A DNA stretch of 64,000 bases from JAHRAW01 sp965243285 (GTDB lineage: Bacteria > Pseudomonadota > Gammaproteobacteria > Arenicellales > Poriferihabitantaceae): positions 496,001 through 560,000 of the forward strand of contig OZ251537.1 in NCBI GenBank assembly GCA_965243285.1, read 5' to 3'. Both the position numbers and the translations under genes were made by a program. Shown here in pieces: positions 63,648 through 64,000 of this stretch (position 1 is its first letter; each line of letters begins with the position of its first letter). The notes beneath the pieces were generated by a model. That model did not search any database. It had not been told where the DNA came from and worked only from the letters and a program-made list of their open reading frames with translations.

Positions 63648-64000
63648 TTACGGTCGGGGCGGCGCGGCGACTGTGAAATCATGATGCCCGGGCTGGCCCC
63701 AGAAGGTATACGCCAAGCGATAGCGGCCGCCGGGGCGATAGCGCTGCGGCTCTAAGGACAGCACATGGGCGGCTTCGCGCCGTTGCCCGGCCGGCAATTG
63801 GGCGCCGACCACCACTTGGGCGCATAGCCGATTGGGCTCGGCTTGAATGATGTCGGCGGCGACCTTCTCGGGCAAATTTTCGGGCGAATCCGGGGACGAA
63901 TGTTCGGCCGCGGCGGGCGAGGCATCGGCGAGCGCGAGAATCCACCAATCGAATACCGCGCATGGCGTCGAGGCGCGCAAACGAAGGGCGCGCTGATGCG
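63648..64000 (-). CDS. C-terminal part of an unknown protein, 5' end outside window
   Basis: The minus-strand frame is open from the right edge of the window to a stop at 63648, about 117 codons. The visible part contains VFDWWILALADASPAAA and a C-terminal RYRPGGRYRLAYTFWGQPGH, which looks like a real beta-rich end, but I do not recognise a family. The start is outside the window (an ATG at 63980 is internal to the open frame). Confidence 0.45.
   Translation of the reverse strand, partial: HQRALRLRASTPCAVFDWWILALADASPAAAEHSSPDSPENLPEKVAADIIQAEPNRLCAQVVVGAQLPAGQRREAAHVLSLEPQRYRPGGRYRLAYTFWGQPGHHDFTVAAPPRP

Overview
The window looks like a GC-rich gammaproteobacterial chromosome. This is inferred from the Bam/Lpx envelope cluster in the order uppS-cdsA-dxr-rseP-bamA-skp-lpxD-fabZ-lpxA-lpxB-rnhB-dnaE, with LPS, YggX, DsbA and Mpl genes. 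I assign no species. Two features are unusual. First, a mosaic family of hairpin-rich intergenic elements recurs about every 3-8 kb. Second, several accessory genes are visibly broken. Together they suggest a genome remodelled by non-autonomous repeats, possibly host-associated (inference).

Layout. 1-17,800 (minus strand) is the envelope/lipid A/isoprenoid cluster, interrupted by repeat blocks at 5.3-6.3, 12.9-13.45 and 16.25-16.73 kb. 18.1-22.4 kb holds repeats, queG and an MFS transporter. 22.5-26.9 kb is a type III restriction-modification locus in ruins: mod is frameshifted; res has an internal deletion, a frameshift and a nonsense codon. 27.2-31 kb has pyruvate kinase, a membrane metallophosphoesterase and a GST. 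31.1-34.8 kb is a four-gene row (small membrane protein, two ATP-grasp enzymes, MFS exporter) that looks like a small peptide or amino-acid-conjugate pathway. 35.2-41.5 kb has yggX, a glutamine amidotransferase and a four-gene polyamine-type ABC transporter, with ACATGT-rich repeats between genes. 41.5-44.8 kb has a MetE-like enzyme, a broken AT-rich gene and mmsA. 44.9-50.1 kb is a single-chain (type ISP-like) restriction enzyme split into two head-to-head halves, as if a 2.1-kb segment had inverted inside the gene. 50.1-64 kb has a tiny basic-protein gene with a strong terminator, glpQ/ugpQ-type, acyl-CoA dehydrogenase, dsbA, mpl, efp, a family-5-like UDG, uvrC with an in-frame insertion, pgsA overlapping tRNA-Gly, and a partial unknown gene.

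Mobile DNA. Three copies of the main element have perfect 8-bp target duplications and a fourth has a 7/8 one, which defines its ends (GGG + TATA-rich terminal inverted repeats, about 240-570 bp, no coding capacity). A second family of about 150 bp has different terminal inverted repeats. One copy lies inside a main element with a 4-bp duplication; the other is itself interrupted by a main element. Insertion has therefore gone both ways. No transposase for either is in the window.
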